A DNA stretch of 64,000 nucleotides from Micromonospora zamorensis (GTDB lineage Bacteria > Actinomycetota > Actinomycetes > Mycobacteriales > Micromonosporaceae). A model generated the notes under the pieces. That model was not told where the DNA came from, did not search any database, and was given only the letters and a program-made list of their open reading frames with translations. Made by a program: the position numbers and the translations under genes. Positions within the stretch are counted from its first letter, which is position 1; each line of letters begins with the position of its first letter. The stretch is taken from contig NZ_LT607755.1 in NCBI RefSeq assembly GCF_900090275.1, positions 5,332,001-5,396,000 on the forward strand, in the 5' to 3' direction. Below, piece after piece: positions 10,077-18,556 of the stretch.

Positions 10077-11063
10077 TCAGCGCAAACGCACCCGTGGGTC
10101 GATGGCCGCGTAGAGCAGGTCCACCAGCACGTTCGCCAGCACCACGAAGACGGCCGCGATCAGCACCGTTGCCATGATCGTGGGCAGGTCACCCGAGCGC
10201 ACCGCGTCCACCGCCGTACGCCCCAACCCCTGGATGCCGAACGTCGTCTCGGTGATCACCGTGCCGCCCAGCGCCCCGCCCACGTCCAGCCCGGCGATGG
10301 TCACCACCGGGGTGATCGCCGCGCGCAGCGCGTGTCTCCCGTACACCTTGGGTTTGGCCAGGCCCTTGGCCCGCGCGGTCCGGACGAAGTCCTCGGACAG
10401 CGTCTCCAACATCTGCGCGCGGGACAGCCGGGCGTAGATCGCCGAGAAGAGGAAGGCCAGCGCCACCCAGGCGAGCACCAGCCCACTGGCCCACTTCGCC
10501 GGATTGTCGAAGAGGGACGTGTAGCTCGGCACCGGCAGCAGCCGCAGGTTGTAGACGAAGACCAGCAGCAGCACCGCGCCCACGAAGTAGAGCTGCAACG
10601 AGGCCCCGGTCAGCGAGAAGCCGATGGCCAGGCGGTCCAGCCAGGTGCCCCGCCGCAACGCGGAGACCATGCCAAGGCCGACCCCGAGCAGCAACCACAG
10701 GATCGCCGCCGGGATCACGATGCTCAGCGTCACCGGCAGCACCCGGGCGATGGTGTCCGAGACGGCCTCGTTGGTGACGTACGACCAGCCCAGGCAGGGC
10801 GCGTCACACCGGCCACCCTGGGCGCTGCCCAGGTCGCGACCGGTGACGATGCCCTTCATGTAGCCGGCGTACTGGCTGACCAGGGGGTCGTTCAGGCCCA
10901 GGTCGTCGCGGACCCGCTCCAGCCGCTCCGGGTTGCAGTTCTTCGAGCAGATGCTGCTGACCGGGTCGCGCGGCAGGGCGAAGAACATCAGGAAGGTCAA
11001 CACGCTCACCGCGAAGAGGGTCAGCGTGGCGGAGAAGAGTCGCTTGAGCAGAAATCGCGCCAT
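10077..11063 (-). CDS. Peptide ABC transporter permease (DppB/OppB type)
   Basis: A 328-residue inner-membrane permease with the family start MARFLLKRLFSATLTLFAVS and the conserved cytoplasmic EAA-type loop (DFVRTARAKGLAKPKVYGRH). It ends with the typical AAIDPRVRLR. The extracytoplasmic loop between helices 1 and 2 contains four cysteines (39, 43, 86 and 90), enough for two disulfides. It pairs with the second permease, encoded 11 bp upstream, to form the translocation pore for oligopeptides. Confidence 0.93.
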   Translation of the reverse strand: MARFLLKRLFSATLTLFAVSVLTFLMFFALPRDPVSSICSKNCNPERLERVRDDLGLNDPLVSQYAGYMKGIVTGRDLGSAQGGRCDAPCLGWSYVTNEAVSDTIARVLPVTLSIVIPAAILWLLLGVGLGMVSALRRGTWLDRLAIGFSLTGASLQLYFVGAVLLLVFVYNLRLLPVPSYTSLFDNPAKWASGLVLAWVALAFLFSAIYARLSRAQMLETLSEDFVRTARAKGLAKPKVYGRHALRAAITPVVTIAGLDVGGALGGTVITETTFGIQGLGRTAVDAVRSGDLPTIMATVLIAAVFVVLANVLVDLLYAAIDPRVRLR

Positions 11064-11074
11064 GATTTTGACCC

Positions 11075-12082
11075 CTACCGGGACGACTTCGGGTCGAGCG
11101 CGTCACGCAACGCGTCGCCGAAGAGGTTGAAGGCGAACACCAGCGCGAAGATCATGATGCCCGGGAAGAACACGTACGCCGGGTCGGTCTGGAGGAAGTC
11201 CAGACTGTCGTAGATCATCCGGCCGAAGCTCGGGGTCTCGTCGCTGAGACCGACACCGATGAACGACAGCGCGGCCTCGCTGGTGATGAACTGCGGCACC
11301 GCCAGGGAGAACGACACCAGGATCGGCGCCCAGATGTTGGGCAGCAGCTGCCGGAAGAGCATGTGCCCCAGCCCAGCCCCGCTGGCCCTGGCCGCCTCCA
11401 CGAACTCCCGCTCGCGCAGCGCGATCACCTGCCCGCGAACCAGCCGGGCCGTGCTGGTCCAGCCGAAGATGGCGAAGACGGCGATCAGCACGCCCACCCC
11501 GAAGGCGGACGACACCTGCCCCCGCTCACCGTAGAAGCGCAGCGTGACGGTGGGGGTGAGCGCCAGCGCGATGATCAGGAAGGGCATGGCCAGGGTCAGG
11601 TCGGTGATCCAGTTGATCACGGCGTCGAGCCAGCCGCCGAGGTAGCCGGCGAGCGCGCCCAGCACGACCCCGATCGTCGCGGTGATCAGCGCCGCCGCGA
11701 ACGCGACGAACAGCGACGTCCGCAACCCGTAGATCAACCGGATGAAGATGTCCCGACCCAGGTTCGGCTCCAGGCCGAACCAGTGGTCCCCGGTGACACC
11801 GCCGACATAGCCCAGTGGCATGCCGAAACCGTCCAGCAGGTTCTGGAACTGCTCCCGCGGCCCGATCCCGTAGGCCATCTCGATCAGCGGGGCGGCCAAC
11901 CCCAACACCAGAAAGAAGACCAGGAGTACGCCGCTGACCACGGCCGTCCGGTCGCGTCGCAGTCGCATCCAGGCCAGCTGACCGGGTGAGCGGCCGACGA
12001 CGCCCTTCGCGGCGGGCGTGGTCGCGTCCGGGTCGGACTCGATCTCGGCCAGCGCCAGACCCTCCACCGGGGACAGGCTCAC
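11075..12082 (-). CDS. Peptide ABC transporter permease (DppC/OppC type)
   Basis: A 335-residue permease. It carries the family's cytoplasmic N-terminal stretch ([18 protein letters not shown]), the loop [20 protein letters not shown] and the end [12 protein letters not shown]. The GTG start is chosen because GGAGGTGCCGTC precedes it and because it overlaps the upstream ATPase stop as GTGA, implying translational coupling. It is the second half of the membrane pore. A 10-residue longer ORF start inside the ATPase gene is unlikely. Confidence 0.92.
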   Translation of the reverse strand: MSLSPVEGLALAEIESDPDATTPAAKGVVGRSPGQLAWMRLRRDRTAVVSGVLLVFFLVLGLAAPLIEMAYGIGPREQFQNLLDGFGMPLGYVGGVTGDHWFGLEPNLGRDIFIRLIYGLRTSLFVAFAAALITATIGVVLGALAGYLGGWLDAVINWITDLTLAMPFLIIALALTPTVTLRFYGERGQVSSAFGVGVLIAVFAIFGWTSTARLVRGQVIALREREFVEAARASGAGLGHMLFRQLLPNIWAPILVSFSLAVPQFITSEAALSFIGVGLSDETPSFGRMIYDSLDFLQTDPAYVFFPGIMIFALVFAFNLFGDALRDALDPKSSR

Positions 12083-13080
12083 GACGGCACCTCCTCGAAG
12101 ATCGGAGCCGCCACCTCGGGGAAGTGGCACGCGGTGGCCTGCCGACCACCGTCGCGCGGCACCAGCGCCGGCTCCTCGGCGGCGCAGACGTCCTGCGCCT
12201 TCCAGCAGCGGGTGCGGAACCGGCAGCCCGACGGCGGGTTGAGCGGGGTCGGCACATCACCGGTCAGCCGGATCCGGCCCGCCGGGCCGAGCTGGGTGAC
12301 GTCCGGGATCGCCGAGAGCAGCGCCCGGGTGTACGGGTGCTGGGGTCGTTCATAGATGTCCGCCCGGTCGCCGATCTCCACGATCCGACCCAGGTACATG
12401 ACCGCGACCCGCTGGCTGAAGTGCCGGATCACCGCCAGGTCGTGCGCGATGAACACGAACGCCAGGCCCAGCTCCCGTTGCAGGTTGCGCAGCAGGTTGA
12501 CCACCTGCGCCTGGATCGAGACGTCCAGCGCGGAGACCGGCTCGTCGGCGACGATCAGCTTGGGCCGCAGGGCCAGCGCGCGGGCGATGCCGATGCGCTG
12601 ACGTTGACCGCCGGAGAACTCGTGCGGGTACCGGTTGTAGTGCTCCGGGTTCAACCCGACCAGCTCCAGCAACTCCTGCACCCGGGCCTTCACGCCACCC
12701 GGCGGCTTGATCCCGTTGACCTGCAACGGCATCGCCACGATCCGGCCCACGGTGTGGCGGGGGTTCAACGAGGCGTACGGGTCCTGGAAGATGATCTGGA
12801 GTTCCTGACGCAGCGGACGCAGCTCCCGCCGGCCGGCGTGCGTGATGTCCCGCCCGTCGAACTCGATGCTGCCGCTCGTCGGCTCCAGCAGCCGCACCAG
12901 CATCCGACCGGTGGTCGTCTTGCCGCAGCCCGACTCCCCCACCAACCCGAGCGTCTCGCCGGGTCGCACGTCGAAGTCGAGGCCGTCCACCGCCCGCACC
13001 AGGCCAGTGGCGCGCAGCCCCTGGCGTACCGGGAAGTGCTTGGTCAGCCCGCGCACCCGCAACAGTGGTTCGTCGGTCAT
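12079..13080 (-). CDS. Oligopeptide ABC transporter ATP-binding protein (OppF/DppF type)
   Basis: The 333-residue ATPase has Walker A GESGCGKT at 48-55, Q-loop [13 protein letters not shown], signature SGGQRQR at 156-162 and Walker B LIVADEP at 175-181. It ends with the OppD/F C-terminal Cys motif ([19 protein letters not shown]), which in this family can bind an iron-sulfur cluster. The start overlaps the stop of the first ATPase gene as ATGA. It drives peptide uptake together with that partner. Confidence 0.95.
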   Translation of the reverse strand: MTDEPLLRVRGLTKHFPVRQGLRATGLVRAVDGLDFDVRPGETLGLVGESGCGKTTTGRMLVRLLEPTSGSIEFDGRDITHAGRRELRPLRQELQIIFQDPYASLNPRHTVGRIVAMPLQVNGIKPPGGVKARVQELLELVGLNPEHYNRYPHEFSGGQRQRIGIARALALRPKLIVADEPVSALDVSIQAQVVNLLRNLQRELGLAFVFIAHDLAVIRHFSQRVAVMYLGRIVEIGDRADIYERPQHPYTRALLSAIPDVTQLGPAGRIRLTGDVPTPLNPPSGCRFRTRCWKAQDVCAAEEPALVPRDGGRQATACHFPEVAAPIFEEVPS

Positions 13081-14183
13081 CGGGCCACCCCCACGGATGC
13101 GACGTCCTCGGCGTAGAACGCGGCCCGCTCCTCCGCGCTCAGGTGGCAGGCGACCAGGTGGCCGTCCGCCCCGGCCGCTCGCAGCTCGGGCACCTCGCTG
13201 CGGGAGCGGCTGCCGGCGCGGTCCGCGTACCGGCAGCGGGGGTGGAACGCGCAGCCGGACGGCAGGTTGATCAGGCTGGGCGGGTTGCCGGGGATCGGCA
13301 CCAGGTCCGCGTCCGCGTCGCCGTGCAGCGACGGCACGCTGGATAGCAACCCCCAGGTGTACGGGTGCTGCGGCGAGCGGAGCACCTGCTCGACGGTGCC
13401 CCGCTCGATGGCGCGACCCCCGTACATGACCAGCACGTCGTCGGCGACCTGGCCGACCACGCCAAGGTCGTGGGTGATCAGGATGATCGCGGAGTGGAAC
13501 TCGGCCTGGAGGTCGGCGAGCAGGTCCAGGATCTGCGCCTGCACGGTGACGTCCAGTGCGGTGGTCGGCTCGTCGGCGATCAGCAGCGCCGGATCGTTGA
13601 CCAGGGACATCGCGATCATCGCCCGCTGGCGCATGCCACCGGAGAACTCGTGCGGGTACTGGTCGAAGCGGCGCGCCGGCTGCGGGATGCCCACCCGGTC
13701 CAGCATGTCGACCGCCCGCTGGCGGGCCTCGCGCCGGTTGGCCTTCGGGTGGTGCACCCGGTACGCCTCGGCGATCTGCCGACCCACCGTGTAGTACGGG
13801 TGCAGCGCCGACAGGGGATCCTGGAAGATCATCGCCATGTCCCGGCCGCGCAGCCGGCGTACCTCCTCGTCGCCGAGGCCGACCACCTGACGGCCACCGA
13901 CGGAGATCTCCCCGGTGATGGTGGTCCGCTTGGCGTCGTGCAGGCCCAGGATGGCCAGCGAGGTGACGCTCTTGCCGGAACCGGACTCACCCACGATGCC
14001 GAGGGTGCGGCCCCGCTCGACGGCGAACGACACGCCGTCGACCGCGCGCACCACGCCGTCCTCGGTGTCGAACCGGACCCGCAGGTCACGCACCCGCAGG
14101 TAGGCATCCTCGTCGGAGCGCTGTGCCGGCACGGCGGGACGGTCGTCCGGATCGCCGGACGGCAACGGTTCCGAGCTGTCCAC
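13077..14183 (-). CDS. Oligopeptide ABC transporter ATP-binding protein (OppD/DppD type)
   Basis: The 368-residue ATPase has Walker A GESGSGKS at 65-72, the Q-loop [15 protein letters not shown], signature SGGMRQR at 181-187 and Walker B LLIADEPT at 200-207. The C-terminal OppD/F segment ([15 protein letters not shown]) is present but its later cysteines are partly missing compared with the partner ATPase. The start is the GTG behind GGGAGGTGGCC; the longer ORF would read through a likely promoter. It is the first gene of the five-gene importer operon. Confidence 0.93.
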   Translation of the reverse strand: MDSSEPLPSGDPDDRPAVPAQRSDEDAYLRVRDLRVRFDTEDGVVRAVDGVSFAVERGRTLGIVGESGSGKSVTSLAILGLHDAKRTTITGEISVGGRQVVGLGDEEVRRLRGRDMAMIFQDPLSALHPYYTVGRQIAEAYRVHHPKANRREARQRAVDMLDRVGIPQPARRFDQYPHEFSGGMRQRAMIAMSLVNDPALLIADEPTTALDVTVQAQILDLLADLQAEFHSAIILITHDLGVVGQVADDVLVMYGGRAIERGTVEQVLRSPQHPYTWGLLSSVPSLHGDADADLVPIPGNPPSLINLPSGCAFHPRCRYADRAGSRSRSEVPELRAAGADGHLVACHLSAEERAAFYAEDVASVGVAR

Positions 14184-14245
14184 GGCCACCTCCCTCAGTG
14201 ACGAAGGGAACTTACATGAAAGTCCCGAGGGTGAAAATAAGCTAC
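14184..14245 (-). promoter_or_regulatory. Leader and likely promoter of the peptide importer operon
   Basis: An AT-rich segment (on the minus strand CTTTGTAGCTTATTTTCACC) directly precedes the first importer gene and its strong GGGAGG ribosome site. It contrasts sharply with the GC-rich surroundings. A TTGTAG-like -35 is visible, but the -10 is not certain. Confidence 0.35.
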
Positions 14246-14362
14246 AAAGTCGGCACGTGTCAGCGGGCCCGAGCGTAACGAGTCGGCATCGGCCACGCAC
14301 CCCCCTCACCTCGCCATCCACGCCCATTCATGCCGCGATCGCATCTCGGGTGCGCCGTCAAC

Positions 14363-14423
14363 GCGCCCCGCGCCCCGCGCCCCGCGCCCCGCGCCCCGCG
14401 CCCCGCGCCCCGCGCCCCGCGCC
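14363..14423. repeat. 7-bp tandem repeat (GCGCCCC), about 8.6 copies
   Basis: An almost pure run of the heptamer GCGCCCC from 14363 to 14423. The unit is not a multiple of three and lies in non-coding DNA between the divergent importer and tldD genes. Copy number is likely to vary between strains or be misassembled. Confidence 0.9.
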
Positions 14424-14502
14424 AAGATCCTCACAACATCCCCGAAGTTGCTGCCTCAGGCGCGGCGGAGGCAGCAACATCCCTGATACTGCGCGAATCT
14501 TG
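14423..14502. repeat. Nested palindromic element in the 470-bp importer/tldD gap
   Basis: A perfect 11-bp inverted repeat, GTTGCTGCCTC (14447-14457) and GAGGCAGCAAC (14468-14478), surrounds a 10-bp loop. It is enclosed by a 6-bp outer pair, CAAGAT (14423-14428) and ATCTTG (14497-14502). The phrase CAACATCCC occurs twice, once on each side. It looks like a REP-type non-coding repeat. No ORF is convincing in the rest of the 14184-14653 gap. Confidence 0.7.
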
Positions 14503-14653
14503 ACGACGAACACCGCCCCGACAGACCGGAAGCGGAGTTGGGCCCTCTGCCGCCAAGGTCGCGGGCCGGAGCGGGAGCGGGCGACGGAGTCCCATTCGGC
14601 CGGAGGACCTCGTCCCCTGACGGGTGTCGGTCGGCTGGCCTAGGGTCGGTCGC

Positions 14654-16090
14654 ATGACCGAATTCGACGCGGCCAGTGCCGCCGTCCAGGCCGCCCTCGA
14701 CGCGGGCGCCCGGTACGCCGACGCGCGGGTGATGCACCGCCGCTACGAGTCGATGACCGCGCGCAACGGCGACGTGGAGGAGCTGACCCAGGACGAGAGC
14801 ATCGGCATCGGTGTCCGGGCACTTGTCGGTGCGAGTTGGGGCTTCTACGCCGTACCCGATCTATCCGACGCCGCCGCCCGCGACGCCGGCCGGCGCGCGA
14901 CGCGGACGGCCATGGCGAGCGCGCGGGTGCCGGGCCCACCTGTCGACCTGGTTCCGGCCGAGGCGGTCACCGCGAGCTGGTCCTCCGGCTGCCAGATCGA
15001 CCCGCTCGGGGTGCCCCTGTCGGACAAGGGTGACCTGCTGGTCGGCGCGACCCGCACGATGGCCGAGCACGGCGCCGACCTGGCCGAGGGCCTCTACCAG
15101 GTCTGGGACACCGCGAAGTGGTTCGTCTCCAGTGAGGGCCACCGGATCGACCAGCGGATCCGCGAGTGCGGCGGCGGCATCTCCGCCACCTCCATCGGTG
15201 ACGGCGAGACGCAGCGCCGGTCCTGGCCGAGCTATCGGGGGCAGTACGGCACCACGGGATGGGAGCTGGTCGAGTCGCTCGACCTGGCCGCGCACGCCGC
15301 GCAGATCGCCGAGGAGTCCCGGGCGCTGCTGACCGCGCCGCTCTGCCCCGCGGGCGAGACCGATCTGATCCTCGGCGGCGAGCAGTTGGCCCTTCAGATC
15401 CACGAGTCGGTCGGGCACGCCATCGAGTTGGACCGGATCCTCGGCTGGGAGGCGGCGTTCGCCGGCACGTCCTGGCTGGACCTGGCGCAGCTCGGCTCGC
15501 TGCGCTACGGCTCCGAGCTGATGAACATCACCATCGATCCCACGATCCCCGGCGCGTTGGGCAGCTTCGGCTTCGACGACGAGGGTTCCCCGGCGGTCAA
15601 GCGGGACGCGGTGCGCGACGGTCGCTGGGTGGGGGTGCTCGCCGGCCGGGACTCCGCCGCCATGGCCAGCCTCGACTACGGCGGCAGCGTACGGGCCGAC
15701 GGGTGGGCCCGACTGCCGATGGTGCGGATGACCAACGTCGGTCTGGAACCGGGCCCGCACACCCTGGAGGAGATCATCGCGGCCACCGACGACGGCGTGC
15801 TGATGGACCTCAACCGGTCCTGGTCGATCGACGACAAGCGGCTCAACTTCCAGTTCGGCTGCGAGGTCGGCTGGGAGATCAAGAAGGGGCGGCGGGGGCG
15901 GATGCTGCGCAATCCCACGTACACCGGGATCGGCCCGCTCTTCTGGCGCTCGATGGACATGCTGTCCAGCGAGACGGTCTCCTGGGGCACGCCCAACTGC
16001 GGCAAGGGCCAGCCCGGCCAGATCGGCCACACCGGTCACCCGGCCGCGCCGGCCCGGTTCCGCAACGTCCGGGTGGGGGTTTCAGCATGA
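14654..16090 (+). CDS. tldD: TldD metalloprotease subunit
   Basis: This 478-residue TldD/PmbA-family protein carries the zinc-binding HExxxH motif (HESVGH at 250-255), which marks it as the catalytic TldD subunit. TldD and its partner (TldE/PmbA) form a heterodimeric protease that cleaves unfolded peptides, trims modified-peptide leaders and degrades antitoxin CcdA in other bacteria. The ATG is chosen over an upstream in-frame ATG because conserved sequence (MTEFDAASAAVQAAL) begins here. The stop overlaps the pmbA start as ATGA. Many actinobacteria carry several tldD/pmbA pairs, and no RiPP precursor is visible nearby. Confidence 0.93.
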   Translation: MTEFDAASAAVQAALDAGARYADARVMHRRYESMTARNGDVEELTQDESIGIGVRALVGASWGFYAVPDLSDAAARDAGRRATRTAMASARVPGPPVDLVPAEAVTASWSSGCQIDPLGVPLSDKGDLLVGATRTMAEHGADLAEGLYQVWDTAKWFVSSEGHRIDQRIRECGGGISATSIGDGETQRRSWPSYRGQYGTTGWELVESLDLAAHAAQIAEESRALLTAPLCPAGETDLILGGEQLALQIHESVGHAIELDRILGWEAAFAGTSWLDLAQLGSLRYGSELMNITIDPTIPGALGSFGFDDEGSPAVKRDAVRDGRWVGVLAGRDSAAMASLDYGGSVRADGWARLPMVRMTNVGLEPGPHTLEEIIAATDDGVLMDLNRSWSIDDKRLNFQFGCEVGWEIKKGRRGRMLRNPTYTGIGPLFWRSMDMLSSETVSWGTPNCGKGQPGQIGHTGHPAAPARFRNVRVGVSA

Positions 16091-17484
16091 CCGAGTTGGA
16101 GCTGGCCGGGCAGGTCGTCGAGCTGGTTCGGCGTCTCGGCGGTCCGGCCGCGCAGGCCGATGCGGTGGTGACCCGGGCGGACCTGGCGCTGACCCGGTTC
16201 GCCAACTCGGCCATCCACCAGAACGTCGCGGAGTCGACAGTCGGGGTCCGGCTGCGGCTGCACATCGACGGTCGGACCGCCGCCGGCAGCGGCAGCGTGG
16301 TCACCGCCGACGGGCTGCACGCGCTCGTGGAGCGCACCCTGGCGGCGGCGCGCCTCTGCCCGCCGGACCCGGGCTGGCCGGGGCTGGTCGCACCGACGCC
16401 CGTGCCGGCCGCGCCGCCCGTGGACGAGGCGACCGCGTACGCCGAGCCGGACCAGCGGGCCGACCGGGTTGGCGCCTTCGTGGCCGCCGCCGGTGGCCTC
16501 AGCACCGCCGGCTACTGCCGCACCGCGCACCGCTCGTCGGCGTTCGCCAACTCGGCCGGGCACACGGCGTCCGGCCGATCGGCGGAGGCGGCGATGGACG
16601 GCATCGCGCGTAGCGACGGCGCGGACGGGGTGGCCCGGTTCGCCAGCGACCGGCTCTCCGACCTCGACGGTGCCGAGCTGGGCGCGCACGCCGCGGCGAA
16701 GGCGCAGGCGGCGGCCGACCCGGTGGAGCTGCCGCCGGGGCGTTACGAGGTGGTGTTCGAGCCGGCCGCCGTGGCGGACCTGTTGCAGAACCTGTCCTGG
16801 TATGGCTTCAACGGCAAGCGGTACGCCGAGCGGCAGTCCTTCGCCGAGCCGGGGGCGGCCCAGTTCGACCGGGCGGTGACCCTGGTGGACGACCCGCTGG
16901 GCGCGTCCGGCCTGCCGTTCGACGCGGAGGGCACCGCGCGAGGGGCGCTGACCCTGGTCGAGGCGGGCACCACCCGGGCGGTCGCCCACGATCGGCGGAC
17001 GGCGGCCGAGGCGGGTGCGCGGTCCACCGGGCACGCGGTCGCGGGTGGCGCCACCTGGGGCCCGATGGCCCGCAACCTGCGACTGTCCGGCGCGACGGCT
17101 GGCCCGGCCAGCGCGACCGGTCGGAGCACCACCGGCGCGGCGGCCGGGGCGGTCGTCGACGCGGACACCGCCGCGCTCGTCGCCGGCGTACGCCGTGGGC
17201 TGCTGGTCAGCGACCTCTGGTACACCCGGGTGCTGGACCCGAAGAGCCTCGTCGTCACCGGGTTGACCCGCAACGGTGTCTGGCTCATCGAGGACGGCAC
17301 TGTGGTGCGGGCGGTCCGCGACCTGCGGTTCACCGAGTCGTACCCGCGGGCGCTGGGGCCCGGGGCCGTGCTCGGGCTGGGAGCGCGGGCGGTGCGCCAA
17401 CCGGACCGGGTGGACGGTGCATGGTGGTCGGCGCCCTCGGTGCGACTGGCGTCCTGGCACTTCACCGGGGGCGCCTCGGGCTGA
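16087..17484 (+). CDS. pmbA: TldE/PmbA metalloprotease partner subunit
   Basis: The 465-residue protein aligns in style with TldE/PmbA: N-terminal ADAVVTRADLALTRFANSAIHQN, central GRYEVVFEPAAVADLLQNLSWYGFN, and C-terminal KSLVVTGLTRNGVWLIEDG. It lacks HExxxH, as expected for the non-catalytic subunit. The 4-base ATGA overlap with tldD supports equimolar synthesis of the heterodimer. The long in-frame extension upstream of this ATG overlaps tldD completely and is not real. Confidence 0.92.
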   Translation: MTELELAGQVVELVRRLGGPAAQADAVVTRADLALTRFANSAIHQNVAESTVGVRLRLHIDGRTAAGSGSVVTADGLHALVERTLAAARLCPPDPGWPGLVAPTPVPAAPPVDEATAYAEPDQRADRVGAFVAAAGGLSTAGYCRTAHRSSAFANSAGHTASGRSAEAAMDGIARSDGADGVARFASDRLSDLDGAELGAHAAAKAQAAADPVELPPGRYEVVFEPAAVADLLQNLSWYGFNGKRYAERQSFAEPGAAQFDRAVTLVDDPLGASGLPFDAEGTARGALTLVEAGTTRAVAHDRRTAAEAGARSTGHAVAGGATWGPMARNLRLSGATAGPASATGRSTTGAAAGAVVDADTAALVAGVRRGLLVSDLWYTRVLDPKSLVVTGLTRNGVWLIEDGTVVRAVRDLRFTESYPRALGPGAVLGLGARAVRQPDRVDGAWWSAPSVRLASWHFTGGASG

Positions 17485-17737
17485 GCGCGGCGATGTGCAC
17501 GACGATCCGCCGCGGACCGCCGTGTCGGGGTATTTCCGCAGGCCAGACACTCGGGACACTCCCTTGCGCGGACGGCTCGCAGAGATCGGCGTAACGTGTG
17601 TCACTTAGCTGCGTCGGTCGATCCGGCGTGGTCGTTGGTGTGCGCATGACGTGGCAGCGGGTGCGGGTTCGCCGGTCCGCGTGCCGACCGGAGAAAGATC
17701 CGCCCGCCCGTACGGGCCCGTCGAGGAGACGACTCGA

Positions 17738-18544
17738 ATGACTTCAACGGCAACGAGGCCGCGGGGAGCGCGGGCGCGCGCCGCGATCGCGGCGAAGACG
17801 TTGCGTACCGACCGCTGGTGGTTCGCCCCGCTGATCACCGTGATCGGGCTGAGCGCCTGGGTCGCGTACGCGACGGTCCGGGTCTTCATGCACGACTTCT
17901 ACTGGGTCGCGGATTACCACTACCTGACCCCGTTCTACTCGCCCTGCGTAACCGAGCGGTGCATCGAGGGCGCCTCGCACTTCGGCCGGTTCCTGCCCGG
18001 CTGGTGGATCATTCCGGACGCGGCGCTGACCCTGCCGTTCCTGCTGCTGTTCCGGCTGACCTGCTACTACTACCGCAAGGCCTACTACCGGTCGTTCTGG
18101 CTGTCGCCGCCGGCCTGCGCCGTCCCGGACGGCCACAAGGAGTACGGCGGTGAGACCCGCTTCCCGCTGCTCGGGCAGAACCTGCACCGCTACTTCTTCT
18201 ACGCCGCCGCGATCATCTCGCTGATCAACACCTGGGACGCGATCCTCGCCTTCCACTCGCCCAAGGGCTTCGGCTTCGGGCTGGGCAACATCATCCTGCT
18301 GCTCAACGTGGTGATGCTCTGGGCGTACACGATCTCCTGCCACTCCTGCCGGCACATCATCGGCGGCCGGCTCAAGCACTTCTCCAAGCACCCGGTGCGC
18401 TACAAGGCCTGGACGTTCGTCTCGGCCCTGAACGTCCGCCACATGCAGCTCGCCTGGATCACCCTCGGCACCCTGGCGCTGGCCGACTTCTACATCATGG
18501 CGCTCGCGGCCGGCTGGTTCTCCGACCTGCGGTTCATCAACTAA
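17738..18544 (+). CDS. sdhC: Succinate dehydrogenase membrane anchor, cytochrome b subunit (Sdh1 type)
   Basis: A 268-residue membrane protein with about five predicted helices and histidines in hydrophobic or interfacial positions (LGQNLHRYFFYAAAII, ISCHSCRHIIGG, LNVRHMQLAW) that could ligate haem. It matches the single large anchor of actinobacterial Sdh1 enzymes rather than the SdhC/SdhD pair. The ATG behind GAGGAGACGACTCGA begins the conserved part; the upstream in-frame ATG gives an unconserved leader. It is the first gene of sdhCAB and carries electrons to the quinone pool. The preceding 250-bp gap should hold the operon promoter. Confidence 0.9.
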   Translation: MTSTATRPRGARARAAIAAKTLRTDRWWFAPLITVIGLSAWVAYATVRVFMHDFYWVADYHYLTPFYSPCVTERCIEGASHFGRFLPGWWIIPDAALTLPFLLLFRLTCYYYRKAYYRSFWLSPPACAVPDGHKEYGGETRFPLLGQNLHRYFFYAAAIISLINTWDAILAFHSPKGFGFGLGNIILLLNVVMLWAYTISCHSCRHIIGGRLKHFSKHPVRYKAWTFVSALNVRHMQLAWITLGTLALADFYIMALAAGWFSDLRFIN

Positions 18545-18556
18545 AGGGCCCCTGAC

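Noticed and set aside
8187..14183. A horizontally acquired island for the first importer
   Set aside because: Codon use and GC look the same as the neighbours, and no integrase, insertion sequence or tRNA boundary is seen.
14654..17484. tldD/pmbA as part of a RiPP (modified-peptide) cluster
   Set aside because: No precursor peptide, cyclase, radical SAM or dedicated exporter is adjacent. The pair looks like a stand-alone housekeeping protease.
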